A DNA stretch of 64,000 nt, from assembly GCA_032334235.1 (NCBI GenBank), contig JAVSGI010000005.1, forward strand, positions 2,480,001 to 2,544,000. Direction: 5' to 3'. The translations under genes were made by a program, and so were the position numbers. The notes below the pieces were generated by a model that did no database searches, was not told where the DNA came from, and saw only the letters and a program-made list of their open reading frames with translations. Below are positions 35,237 through 43,910 of this stretch, piece after piece (the first letter of the stretch is position 1; every line of letters starts with the position of its first letter). Source of the DNA: Paracoccaceae bacterium Fryx2. GTDB lineage: Bacteria; Pseudomonadota; Alphaproteobacteria; Rhodobacterales; Rhodobacteraceae.

Positions 35237-37837
35237 TCACGATATGCGGGTGACCTTGTCGGCGCAGGCGGCGGCCGTGAAATCGTCGATCTCCTGCGGG
35301 AGGCCAAGCAGGTAGCCCTGCGCCGCATTGCAGCCGTGGTTGCGCAGCCAATCCAGTTGCGCGACGGTTTCGACACCTTCGGCGATGGTGTTCATGTCCA
35401 GTGCCTGAGCCATGACCAGAATCGCCTTAACGATGGCCGAACTGCCGTCGATGTCCTGAAACAGCGAACTGACGAAGCTCTGGTCGATCTTCAGCTCGTT
35501 CAGCCGCAGGCGTTGCAGCGCGCTCAGCGAGGAATAGCCGGTGCCGAAATCGTCCAGCGACGTGTAGATCCCGGCGGCATGAAGCCTCGCGATGTTCTCG
35601 CGCGTGGTCTCGGTATGGGCCATAAGCGCGGTTTCGGTGATCTCGACATGCACCTCCGAAGGGGCGATGCCAAGCCGCGCGAATTCGCCCAGCAGCACTT
35701 CCGCGAAACGCTTGCCCCGAAAGCTGCCCGCCGACAGGTTGAACGACACCGGCACGCGCAGGCCCGCCTTGCGACAGCGGCGCAGCAGGTTGCTCAGCAA
35801 CTCGACCACATGAAGGTCGATGGTCCGCGCCAGACCGACATCTTCCGCCAGCGGAATGAATTCCGCCGGGCTGATCTCGCCCAGGTCGGGGTCTTTCCAG
35901 CGCAGCAACGCCTCTGCCCCGATCATCCGCATGGTTCCGTCGAGGCTGAACTGCGGCTGCAGCACCAGACGGAAGCGGTGTTCGCGCAGGCCGCGCTGCA
36001 TCGCCTGGATGATCCGGCTGTTGCGCGAAATGTGCTCGCGCAGGTCGGCGTTGAACACGGCATACTGGTTTCGCCCGGTCGCCTTGGCGCGATACATGGC
36101 AATATCGGCGTTCTTGATCAGCTCGGCTTCCGCGGTGCCGTCTTCGGGGGCCACGGTGATGCCGAAGCTGGAGGTCAGGAACACGGTCTGCCCCGCCAGG
36201 TCGAACGGATGCTTCATCACCTCCAGCAGGCGGTGGGTGACCTGCAGCGCATCCTGCCGGTCGGAACCCGGCAGCAGCACGATGAATTCGTCGCCGCCAA
36301 GCCGCGCCAGCGTGTCGGTCTGGCGCAGAACCGATATCAGCCGGCCTGCAACCTGACGCAGCAGCATGTCGCCCTTGTCGTGACCAAGGCTGTCGTTGAT
36401 GTTCTTGAAGTTGTCGAGGTCGAGAAAGATAAGTGCCGTGCAGCCGTGGTTTTCGACGCTGGCGCTTAGGGCCAGACCCAGCAGTTCCTGAAAGCGCCAG
36501 CGGTTCGGCAGCCCGGTAAGGGCATCATGGTTGGCCATGTGGCCGGCATCGCGTGCCGCATCCTTCAGCGCCTGTTCGGCCAGTATCTGGGCGGTGATGT
36601 CGGTGAAGGTGCAGACCACCTGCGCATCGGCCCCGACCATCCCGAGCGGTGCCGCGTTCGAAGACAGGATGCGGCGCTGGCCGTCCGGCCAGACGATCGC
36701 CTGCCGGATGTCGCGCACCGGCTTTCCTGTCTGTTTCACCAGGGCATAGGGCATTTCTTCGGGCAGGAATACACCGCCGTCGATCGCCTCGACCCTGAAG
36801 CGCGGATCGTCGTAGGTCCGCCCGCAGATCCGGGCCTCGTCAAGGGCCAGGATCCGCTCGGCCTCCTTGTTGGCAAAGACGATCTCGCCGCCGTCGTTGA
36901 AGGCGATGATGCCCGAGATGCTGGTCTCGGCCAGGCGGGCCAGAAGATCCCGTTCGGCGTGCAGGGCCTTTTCAAGGCTCTTGCGGTCGGTGATGTCGAG
37001 GTCCACCCCCGCCATCATCGCCGCCGATCCGTCGGCTGCCCAGGTCACCACCCGGCCGCGCGAATGCACCCAGACCCAATGCCCCGCCTTGTGATGCAGC
37101 CGCAATTCGCAGTCGAACTGCGGCACCTCACGGCCAAACACCCGATCCAGCGTCGCCGCGGCACGCTCCCAGTCATCGGGATGCATCAGCCGGTGCCACA
37201 CGTCGATGGTCAGCGGCTGCAACTCCGCGATGTCATAGCCCAGCATTTCCGCCCAGCGAGCGTTGACGATGTTCTCGCCGGTGTCCACGCTCCATTCCCA
37301 GGTTCCGACCCCGGCCCCGTCGATGATGTTCGATACCCGCTTTTCCGCCGCGTCGCGCGCCGCTAGGCTGGCATTCAACGCCTCGTTGGCGGCCTCCAGC
37401 CAGGCATACTGGGCGCGGCGTTCCGTGATGTCGAGACGCAGCCCGACGTGCAGGCCCTGTGCCGTCTTGATATCAATCTGGCGCAGCCATCGGCCATCGG
37501 GCAGGCAAATCTCGCGCATCGGCCCCGCCGCATAGAATTCCTGCAGCCGTTCGGCGATCCACGCCTCCTCGCGGCCGGCAGCCTGGGGGAACAGCCCCGC
37601 GCCGATTGCGGAACGCAGGTTCTCCTCCAGCGTCGAACCCTCGACGAGGCTGGACTCGAATTCCGGATAAAGCGCCCGATACAGGCTGTTTGCGAACATC
37701 AGCCGACTGGTGCCGTCACGCACCACCACCGCGTCGGGAAGCGCCTCGACAACATCCGCCAGTTGCTCGCATGGCACCATCGCGGCAAAGCCGGGGTGCG
37801 GCGCAGACGGGTCTTCGGGGTCGCGCTCCGGGGTCAC
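35237..37837 (-). CDS. Three-PAS GGDEF-EAL cyclic-di-GMP signalling protein
   Basis: This 866-residue protein has three PAS domains (about 25-140, 165-285 and 295-415), a diguanylate cyclase domain (about 430-590) with an intact LGGDEF near residue 512, and a phosphodiesterase domain (about 605-855) with AEALLRW near 640, DDFGTGYSS and KIDQSFV. Both catalytic signatures are intact, so it could make or degrade c-di-GMP depending on PAS signals. No membrane segment is seen, so it is cytoplasmic. Typical PAC motifs (HVGLRLDITERR, MMAGVDLDITDR, VVCTFTDITAQ) end each PAS unit. It is a single-gene unit converging on the LysR remnant. Confidence 0.93.
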   Translation of the reverse strand: MTPERDPEDPSAPHPGFAAMVPCEQLADVVEALPDAVVVRDGTSRLMFANSLYRALYPEFESSLVEGSTLEENLRSAIGAGLFPQAAGREEAWIAERLQEFYAAGPMREICLPDGRWLRQIDIKTAQGLHVGLRLDITERRAQYAWLEAANEALNASLAARDAAEKRVSNIIDGAGVGTWEWSVDTGENIVNARWAEMLGYDIAELQPLTIDVWHRLMHPDDWERAAATLDRVFGREVPQFDCELRLHHKAGHWVWVHSRGRVVTWAADGSAAMMAGVDLDITDRKSLEKALHAERDLLARLAETSISGIIAFNDGGEIVFANKEAERILALDEARICGRTYDDPRFRVEAIDGGVFLPEEMPYALVKQTGKPVRDIRQAIVWPDGQRRILSSNAAPLGMVGADAQVVCTFTDITAQILAEQALKDAARDAGHMANHDALTGLPNRWRFQELLGLALSASVENHGCTALIFLDLDNFKNINDSLGHDKGDMLLRQVAGRLISVLRQTDTLARLGGDEFIVLLPGSDRQDALQVTHRLLEVMKHPFDLAGQTVFLTSSFGITVAPEDGTAEAELIKNADIAMYRAKATGRNQYAVFNADLREHISRNSRIIQAMQRGLREHRFRLVLQPQFSLDGTMRMIGAEALLRWKDPDLGEISPAEFIPLAEDVGLARTIDLHVVELLSNLLRRCRKAGLRVPVSFNLSAGSFRGKRFAEVLLGEFARLGIAPSEVHVEITETALMAHTETTRENIARLHAAGIYTSLDDFGTGYSSLSALQRLRLNELKIDQSFVSSLFQDIDGSSAIVKAILVMAQALDMNTIAEGVETVAQLDWLRNHGCNAAQGYLLGLPQEIDDFTAAACADKVTRIS

Positions 37838-38403
37838 GGCAGATCCGGTCTGAAGGTAACGGCGCAGGCCGCAGACGGGCGGTCAGGCGAAGGGCCAGCC
37901 TGACCCCTTGCGCCACAGGGCTCTGCGGCGCCCCAAAGGGGTGACGATGCTGCGGCGTCTGTCATGCCCAACCCTTCGCATACGCCTGCCTTCGATTCGA
38001 ATCACCGATACCGGACCAGGCTCAGGAGACAGTCTTTGTCAAAATGCCCTGAGGTTTCGTTATCTAGCGACAGCCGATCAGAGTCCAGCATCGCAGTGCG
38101 TCAAATGCGCAGTCGGCAGGATTTTGTCAAATTGAGATAATTTGTGGCATCTTCGCACCGGGGGCGGACGCCGGAAACGCAGCCCCCGCCGCGCTGGCGG
38201 GCGCAAGAAGGCAGGCATCCGCAGGTCGGGGGCGCTGGTGGTCTTCATCACGTTCAGGCCCCAGGGGCATCGCGCAACGTCGGCACGAAGCCCCGGCCGT
38301 CGATCCTGTCCGCAAGAGGCAATGCGGGGCCAGGGCCGCCGGATGCGTTCCGCACCGTTTCGCACGATACCACGCCAAGGGGTCGAAAACGCCCGCCCGG
38401 TTG
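37838..38403. other. Gene-free stretch with an AT-rich inverted repeat
   Basis: No convincing gene was found in these 566 bases; the open frames have atypical composition and no ribosome sites. One notable element is CAAATT (38128-38133) and AATTTG (38139-38144), a perfect 6-bp inverted repeat with a 5-base centre, in an AT-rich island of an otherwise GC-rich region. It may be part of the promoter/operator of the GGDEF-EAL gene, which reads leftwards from 37837, but it lies about 290 bases away. Confidence 0.4.
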
Positions 38404-39252
38404 TCAGATCAACCGATACTGCCGCGCCTTGCCGCGCAGGAAGGGCAGGCCGTTGCCCATCACCTCGGCCTCGCTTTCGGCCACCGGGCGCCAGACCGAC
38501 AGGCCGAAACCGACCTCGGGCGGCATGTTGATGAAGCTTTCCATCGCCAGCCCGCCGTCAAACCCGATGGCGGCCAGCGTGGCGAAAACCTCGTCCCACT
38601 GGCAGGTGCCCTGACCGGGGGTGCCGCGATCGGATTCCGACAGGTGAATGTATTTCAGATGGGCGCGGGCATCCAGAATGCCGTTGGCGATGCCCTTTTC
38701 CTCGATGTTCATGTGGTAGGTATCGAGGTGGATGAAGATGTTGTCCGACCCGATCCGCTCGATCATCGCCACCGCCTGCCAGCCGGTGTTGATCAGATGG
38801 TTCTCGTAGCGGTTCACCGGTTCGATGCCGAATTGCAGGCCCAGCCCCCCGGCATGGCGGGCGGCGGCGTCCAGAACCCGGGCGACGTTGTCATATTCCG
38901 CTTCGGTCGGCGGCAGGCCGGTGCGCTGTCCGATGCCGCCATAGGTCACCCCGGTCAGCGCGAGGCAGCCCATTTCGGCGGTCTTGTCGAGTGCCAGTTT
39001 CAGAAACTCCACCGCCGCATCGGGCCGCACCGAGGCCCAGGCCCGCTCGGGCAGCCCGAGCGAGCAGACGCCCGCCAGCTCGTGCCGTTCCAGCAGGGCG
39101 CGGGTATGCGGCGCATCGACCCCGGCGGGGTTCAGCAGCGCGACCTCCAGAAAATCCATGCCGTGCCGCGCGGCCTCGGCCACCGCGCGCTCGGCGCCCG
39201 CGCGGTCCCATGTCATCGTCCACATGCTGGTGTGAACCCCGAACCCCTTCAT
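38404..39252 (-). CDS. Ketose 3-epimerase-like sugar isomerase (TIM barrel)
   Basis: This 282-residue protein of the xylose-isomerase-like TIM-barrel superfamily closely follows the D-tagatose/D-psicose 3-epimerase pattern. Metal ligands are predicted at Glu-144 (GIEPVNRYENH), Asp-177 (HLDTYHMNIEE), His-203 (YIHLSESDRG) and Glu-238 (AMESF). These enzymes epimerise C3 of ketoses, and related ones isomerise tetrulose phosphates. The start at 39252 has GGGGGAGG seven bases away; ATG 39255 would add one Met and overlaps the regulator stop (ATGA). The SorC-type regulator lies immediately upstream, so the two genes form an operon of the sugar locus. Confidence 0.88.
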   Translation of the reverse strand: MKGFGVHTSMWTMTWDRAGAERAVAEAARHGMDFLEVALLNPAGVDAPHTRALLERHELAGVCSLGLPERAWASVRPDAAVEFLKLALDKTAEMGCLALTGVTYGGIGQRTGLPPTEAEYDNVARVLDAAARHAGGLGLQFGIEPVNRYENHLINTGWQAVAMIERIGSDNIFIHLDTYHMNIEEKGIANGILDARAHLKYIHLSESDRGTPGQGTCQWDEVFATLAAIGFDGGLAMESFINMPPEVGFGLSVWRPVAESEAEVMGNGLPFLRGKARQYRLI

Positions 39253-40235
39253 CATGCATCCTCCCCCTGTTCTTCGCTGGCCTGCAGGTCCAGCAGTGCC
39301 CGCGCCAGCGCCTCGTCGGCGATCACCCGGTTGACGAACCCCGCGCGCAGCACCGCCAGCGTCGCCCGCGCCTTGGCCGTGCCCGCGGCCAGCAGCGTCA
39401 CGTCGGTGCGGCGCAGGTCGGCCAGCCTTATCGAGGGCGCGCGGCGGTTCAGGTCGGTTTCCGCCAGACTGCCGTCGGCGCGAAAGAACTTGCCGGTGCT
39501 GTCGGCCACCGCCTTCGCCGCGCGCAGCGCCCGGGCTTCGGCCGCCGTCAGGATCCCGCTGGTGTAAAGCAGCGCGTCGGGCGTGCATTCGCCGACGCTG
39601 ATGATGGCATGTTGCGCCGCGCGCGCCGCCTCCAGCGTTTCGCGCACGAGCCGCTGGTTCAGGATCACGGTGCAGTCGGCCTCGCTGTCGGCCAGGAAGG
39701 GCGCGGGCAGGAACATCGCGGAACCGCCGGTCAGCGCCGCCAGCCGGGCGCAGACATCGAACGGACTGGTGTCGGATGTGCGCGCCATCGACCCCATCAG
39801 CGACACGAAGCGCAGGCCGGGGTTGCGCAACCCGGTCAGCGCCTCGGCCATCGCCGCCAGGGTGCGGCCCCAGCCAAGCCCGATGGTCAGCCCCGTGTCG
39901 CCCCGCCCGATCCGCGCCAGGAAGCCCGCCGCCACGATGCCCACCGCACGTCGCGCCATGGCCGCATCGGTGATGCCGCCGGGCATCGGCGCCACCTGCG
40001 CCTCGGTCAGGGCAAAGCGCGCCGCCAGCCGGTCGGCCAGCGCCAGCGTGCCGGTCGTCTCATGCTCGATGCTGACGCGCACCAGCCCGCGGTCGCGCGC
40101 CTCGGCCAGCAGCCGCAGCACCTTGAAGCGCGAAATGCCCAGACGGCGGCTGACCTCCTCCTGGCTCATCTGCCCGACATGATAGAGCCAGGCCGCCTGC
40201 AGAAGGTCGTCGGTTTCGCTGCCGGTCTGGGTCAT
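39252..40235 (-). CDS. SorC/DeoR-family sugar-responsive transcriptional regulator
   Basis: This 327-residue protein has an N-terminal helix-turn-helix (about 22-50; MSQEEVSRRLGISRFKVLRLL) and a C-terminal sugar-phosphate-binding domain of the SorC family (GLTIGLGWGRTLAAMAEAL, VGECTPDALLYTSGILTAAEARAL). Relatives include EryD, LsrR and DeoR-like regulators that are released from DNA by a phosphorylated sugar. It reads away from the kinase operon and sits beside two perfect palindromes in the shared 158-base gap, so it probably represses both transcripts. The stop overlaps the start of the epimerase gene. Confidence 0.92.
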   Translation of the reverse strand: MTQTGSETDDLLQAAWLYHVGQMSQEEVSRRLGISRFKVLRLLAEARDRGLVRVSIEHETTGTLALADRLAARFALTEAQVAPMPGGITDAAMARRAVGIVAAGFLARIGRGDTGLTIGLGWGRTLAAMAEALTGLRNPGLRFVSLMGSMARTSDTSPFDVCARLAALTGGSAMFLPAPFLADSEADCTVILNQRLVRETLEAARAAQHAIISVGECTPDALLYTSGILTAAEARALRAAKAVADSTGKFFRADGSLAETDLNRRAPSIRLADLRRTDVTLLAAGTAKARATLAVLRAGFVNRVIADEALARALLDLQASEEQGEDA

Positions 40236-40308
40236 CGGGGCCTTGCCACCTTCGGGGGATTTCCCGGATTAGGCGCTTGACCGAAGGCGGCGTCAACGCT
40301 TATCACAA

Positions 40309-40327
40309 ATGTGCAGGTAGTGCACAT
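40309..40327. promoter_or_regulatory. Palindromic operator candidate 1 for the SorC-type regulator
   Basis: ATGTGCA (40309-40315) and TGCACAT (40321-40327) are perfect 7-bp arms around GGTAG. It lies in the divergent promoter region between the regulator (start 40235) and the FGGY kinase (start 40394), where a SorC-family operator is expected. Confidence 0.6.
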
Positions 40328-40331
40328 ATAT

Positions 40332-40348
40332 TGCAATGCAGCATTGCA
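40332..40348. promoter_or_regulatory. Palindromic operator candidate 2 for the SorC-type regulator
   Basis: TGCAATGC (40332-40339) and GCATTGCA (40341-40348) are perfect 8-bp arms around a single A. The element is four bases from the first palindrome and shares the TGCA core, so two regulator dimers could bind side by side. Confidence 0.6.
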
Positions 40349-40393
40349 GGCGCAGAAAAGCCCCGTAGGCAGCAACCCCTGACGGATGACGCC

Positions 40394-41887
40394 ATGAGCT
40401 ATGTGATCGGCATCGACGGCGGCACGGAAAGCTTGCGGGCGCATGTCTTCGATCTGTCGGGGCGGTCGCGCGGGTCGGGCAAGGGGGCCTATGCCACCGC
40501 CTTTCCCGAACCGGGGCAGGCCGAACAGGCGCCCGACGACTGGTGGCACGCCGCAGGCATCGCCGTGCGCGAGGCGATGGCGGCCTCGGGCGTCGCCCCC
40601 GGCCAGATCGCGGCGATTGCCTGCGACACCACCTCCTGCACCGTGGTGGCACTGGACGACGAGGGCCGCCCCCTGCGCCCTGCGCTGCTGTGGATGGACG
40701 TGCGCGCGCACCGCGAGGCCGACGCGGTTGCCGCCTGCGGCGACCCCGCCTTGCGGGTGAACGGCGCGGGTGCGAGGCCGGTGTCGCCGGAATGGATGAT
40801 CCCCAAGGCGTTGTGGATCGCGCGGCACCAGCCCGACCTGTGGGACCGGGCCGCGATGATCGGCGAGTATCAGGATTACCTGACACTGCGCCTGACCGGG
40901 CGGTGGTGCGCCTCGCTGAACAACGCGACGATGCGCTGGCACTTCCAGACCGAACACGGCGGCTGGCCCGACAGCCTGCTGGAAAGGCTGGGGCTGGCCG
41001 GGTTGCGCGCGAAATGGCCGCGCCAGATCGTGGCGCCGGGTCAGCCGCTGGGCGGACTGACCGACGACGCCGCGCAGCACCTGGGGCTGAACCCCGGCAC
41101 ATTGGTGGTCCAGGGCGGGGCCGATGCCTTCATCGGCATGATCGGGCTGGGGGTCACCCAACCGGGCGATCTGGCGCTGATCACCGGGTCGTCGCATCTG
41201 CATCTGGGGGTGGCCAGCCGGTCGGTTCATGCGCCGGGCGTCTGGGGCACCTACATGGATTGCGTCTATCCCGGCCGCCCGATCATCGAGGGCGGCCAGA
41301 CATCGACCGGATCGGTGATCGCCTGGTTCAAGCGCCATTTCGCCGAAACCACCGATTTCGACAAGCTGAACACCGAAGCCGCCGCCCTGCCGCCGGGGGC
41401 CGAGGGGCTGCTGGCGGTCGATCATTTCCAGGGCAACCGCACGCCGCACACCGATGCGCTGGCGCGGGGCGCGATCATCGGGCTGACGCTGAGCCACACC
41501 CCCGCGCATGTCTACCGCGCGCTGGTCGAGGGCGTGTGCTTCGGCACGAGGCTGATCGTGGAAACCTTCGGCGACGCCTTTGCCGCCCGGCGGATCGTGG
41601 TGGCAGGCGGCGCGACCCGATCGCCGTTCTGGTTGCAGGTTCATGCCGACACGCTGGGCCTGCCGCTGCTGGTGACCGAGGAAACCGAGGCCTGCGCGCT
41701 GGGGTCGGCCATACTGGCGGCGACCGGGGCGGGGCTGTTCGCCAGCATCGACGACGGTTGCGCCGCCATGGTCCGCGTGGCGCGCCGTATCGACCCCGAC
41801 GCCGCCCGCCACGCGGCCTACGCCCCCATCCATGCGCGCTATCTGGCCGCCTATGCCGCGCTCAAGCCCCTGAGGGAGACCCCGTGA
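40394..41887 (+). CDS. FGGY-family carbohydrate kinase
   Basis: This 497-residue kinase of the ribulokinase/xylulokinase superfamily begins YVIGIDGGTESLRAHVFD (phosphate loop 1), then has AIACDTTSCTVVALDD and LLWMDVRA. The mid-region QGGADAFIGMIGLG carries the family's catalytic Asp, and the C-terminal IVVAGGATRSPFWLQVHAD motif is followed by EACALGSAILAATG. It should phosphorylate a ketose or polyol brought in by the ABC transporter encoded downstream. The substrate cannot be read from sequence. The ATG at 40394 heads the rightward operon next to the palindromes. The stop overlaps the GTG of the next gene. Confidence 0.92.
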   Translation: MSYVIGIDGGTESLRAHVFDLSGRSRGSGKGAYATAFPEPGQAEQAPDDWWHAAGIAVREAMAASGVAPGQIAAIACDTTSCTVVALDDEGRPLRPALLWMDVRAHREADAVAACGDPALRVNGAGARPVSPEWMIPKALWIARHQPDLWDRAAMIGEYQDYLTLRLTGRWCASLNNATMRWHFQTEHGGWPDSLLERLGLAGLRAKWPRQIVAPGQPLGGLTDDAAQHLGLNPGTLVVQGGADAFIGMIGLGVTQPGDLALITGSSHLHLGVASRSVHAPGVWGTYMDCVYPGRPIIEGGQTSTGSVIAWFKRHFAETTDFDKLNTEAAALPPGAEGLLAVDHFQGNRTPHTDALARGAIIGLTLSHTPAHVYRALVEGVCFGTRLIVETFGDAFAARRIVVAGGATRSPFWLQVHADTLGLPLLVTEETEACALGSAILAATGAGLFASIDDGCAAMVRVARRIDPDAARHAAYAPIHARYLAAYAALKPLRETP

Positions 41888-42906
41888 CCGCCAACTCCGC
41901 CGCCTTGCAGCGTTACCGCACCATGCGGCGCATCCGGTCCTTCGAGGAACGGGTGGGCGAATTGTTCCTGCGCGGCGAATCCGCGGGCTCGATGCTGCAT
42001 CTGTCGATCGGGGAAGAGGCGGTGGTGGGCATGGCGGGCGCCATGGCGCCGGGCGACACCTTCACCACGCACCATCGCGGGCATGGCGTGTTTCTGGCGC
42101 GCGGCGCCGACCCCGCCCGGATGATGGCCGAGATTGCCGGGAAAGAGGCCGGCTACTGCCGGGGCAAGGGCGGCTCGATGCACATCGCGGACCGGGCGCT
42201 GGGGCATCTGGGGGCGAACGCCATCGTCGGCGGCGGCATTCCGCATGTGGTGGGGGCGGGGCTGACCTACCGGAACCGGCGGTCCGGGCAGGTTTCGGTC
42301 GCGTTCTTCGGAGACGGGGCGATGCAGCAGGGCATCCTCTACGAGGCGATGAACATGGCCGCGCTCTGGCGTCTGCCGGTGATCTTCTGCTGCATCAACA
42401 ACCAGTATGGCATGGGCACCCGGGTGGACCGCGCCGCCGGACGGCTGGCCTTCGGCGCACGGGCCAAGGCGTTCGGACTTCAGGCCGCGATTGCCGACGG
42501 CCGCGATGTCGAGGCGGTGAGCGATGCCGCGCAGGGCCTGCTCGCCGCCGCGCGCGCCGGTCAGCCGGGGTTTCTGGAAATCGACGCCTACCGCTTCTAC
42601 GGCCACGCCCGGATGGACAAGAGCCCCTACCGCACCGCCGAGGAGGAAGCGGCCGGCCGCCTGCGCGACCCGGTGCTGACCGCCCGCGCCCGTCTGGCCG
42701 CCGAAGGGCAGGCCGATGCCGCCGACCTGGACCGGATCGACGCCGAGGCTGCGGCCGAAATGGATGCGGCGCTTGAGGCGGCGGTGCAGGCCGCCCCGCC
42801 GCCCGATGCCTCGATGTTCGAGGATGTCTTCGCCCCCGGCACCCCCGCCCCCCGCCCGCAACGCGACCGCCTGTGCGCGATCCTGTCCGAAGGGGCGCGG
42901 GCATGA
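41884..42906 (+). CDS. TPP-dependent dehydrogenase E1 component, alpha subunit (PDH/acetoin type)
   Basis: This 340-residue protein starts at GTG 41884, overlapping the kinase stop (GTGA). It has the E1-alpha landmarks RYRTMRRIRSFEERV, HHRGHGVFLARGAD, GGSMHIADR and the TPP/Mg motif GDGAMQQGILYEAMNMAA... ending INNQYGMGT. With the beta subunit it decarboxylates a 2-oxoacid or cleaves an acetoin-like ketol and passes the acyl group to lipoate on the E2. Its location among sugar genes is unusual and argues for a carbohydrate-derived ketol or oxoacid rather than pyruvate. Confidence 0.9.
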   Translation: MTANSAALQRYRTMRRIRSFEERVGELFLRGESAGSMLHLSIGEEAVVGMAGAMAPGDTFTTHHRGHGVFLARGADPARMMAEIAGKEAGYCRGKGGSMHIADRALGHLGANAIVGGGIPHVVGAGLTYRNRRSGQVSVAFFGDGAMQQGILYEAMNMAALWRLPVIFCCINNQYGMGTRVDRAAGRLAFGARAKAFGLQAAIADGRDVEAVSDAAQGLLAAARAGQPGFLEIDAYRFYGHARMDKSPYRTAEEEAAGRLRDPVLTARARLAAEGQADAADLDRIDAEAAAEMDAALEAAVQAAPPPDASMFEDVFAPGTPAPRPQRDRLCAILSEGARA

Positions 42907-43910
42907 GCGCCGTCGAGACCACCTACCGCGAGGCGATCCGCCAGGCGCTGCTGGATGCGATGCAGGCCGACCCCGACGTGATCCTGATCGGCGAGGAGGT
43001 CGGGGTATATGGCGGCGCCTACGGCGTGACCAAGGGGCTGATCGAGGTTTACGGCGCCGAACGGGTGATCGACGCGCCGATCTCGGAACCCGGCATCGTC
43101 GGCGTCGCGGTGGGGGCGGCCATGACCGGCCTGCGCCCCGTGGCGGAACTGATGTATGTCGATTTCATCGGGCTGGTGATGGATCAGCTTGCCAATCAGG
43201 CCGCGAAAAGCCGCTACATGTTCGGCGGGCAGATGGGCGTGCCGATGGTGCTGCGCACGCAGGGCGGCACTGGCAGGTCCGCCGCAGCCCAGCACAGCCA
43301 GAGCCTTGAGGCGTGGCTGCTGCACGTTCCGGGCCTGCGGCTGGTGATGCCCGCCACGGTGAACGATGCCTATCACCTGCTGCGTGCCGCACTGGTGCAG
43401 CCGGACCCGGTGGTGTTCATCGAACACAAGAGGCTTTACACGATGAAGGGCCCGCTGGACGTGGCGGTTCCGGATGGCGACTGGGGCCGCCCGGTGCTGC
43501 GCCGCGCGGGCAATGACCTGACGATCATCAGCTATTCCCGGATGCTGCACGAAAGCCTTGCCGCCGCCGCCACGCTGGCGGCGCAGGGCGTCGAGTCCGA
43601 TGTGATCGACCTGCGCTGCCTGAATCCGCTGGACGAGGCGGTGCTGTTCGACAGCGTGCGCCGCACCGGGCGGGTGATGGTGGTAACCGAGGCGGCGCTG
43701 ACCGGATCGGTCGCCTCCGAGATCGCGGCGCGGATCGGAGAGGCGTGCTTCGACTGGCTGGAAGAACCGGTGCTGCGGATCGGCGGCGAGGATATCCCGA
43801 TCCCGGTCGCCCCGGCGCTGGAACGCGCCGCCATCCCCACGGCGGGGCTGATTGCCGAAGCCGGGCTGTGGCTGGTGCGGCGGGAGGCTCCGGCATGGGC
43901 GGCCCGGTGA
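42903..43910 (+). CDS. TPP-dependent dehydrogenase E1 component, beta subunit
   Basis: This is a 335-residue E1-beta. It has VILIGEEVGVYGGAYGVTKGL (near residues 30-50), VIDAPISEPGIVGVAVGAAM, GVPMVLRTQGGTG and VDVIDLRCLNPLD-like VIDLRCLNPLDEAV, all typical of pyruvate and acetoin dehydrogenases. It supplies half of the TPP site of the alpha2beta2 E1. ATG 42903 overlaps the alpha-subunit stop (ATGA), ensuring equal synthesis. The end overlaps the E2 gene by 16 bases. No E3 (dihydrolipoamide dehydrogenase) gene is in the locus, so a housekeeping E3 probably serves the complex. Confidence 0.92.
   Translation: MSAVETTYREAIRQALLDAMQADPDVILIGEEVGVYGGAYGVTKGLIEVYGAERVIDAPISEPGIVGVAVGAAMTGLRPVAELMYVDFIGLVMDQLANQAAKSRYMFGGQMGVPMVLRTQGGTGRSAAAQHSQSLEAWLLHVPGLRLVMPATVNDAYHLLRAALVQPDPVVFIEHKRLYTMKGPLDVAVPDGDWGRPVLRRAGNDLTIISYSRMLHESLAAAATLAAQGVESDVIDLRCLNPLDEAVLFDSVRRTGRVMVVTEAALTGSVASEIAARIGEACFDWLEEPVLRIGGEDIPIPVAPALERAAIPTAGLIAEAGLWLVRREAPAWAAR

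Noticed and set aside
38142-38614. Plus-strand open frames in the gap before the epimerase gene
   Set aside because: They overlap the end of the epimerase gene on the other strand, have no ribosome site and are Arg/Pro-rich shadow translations.
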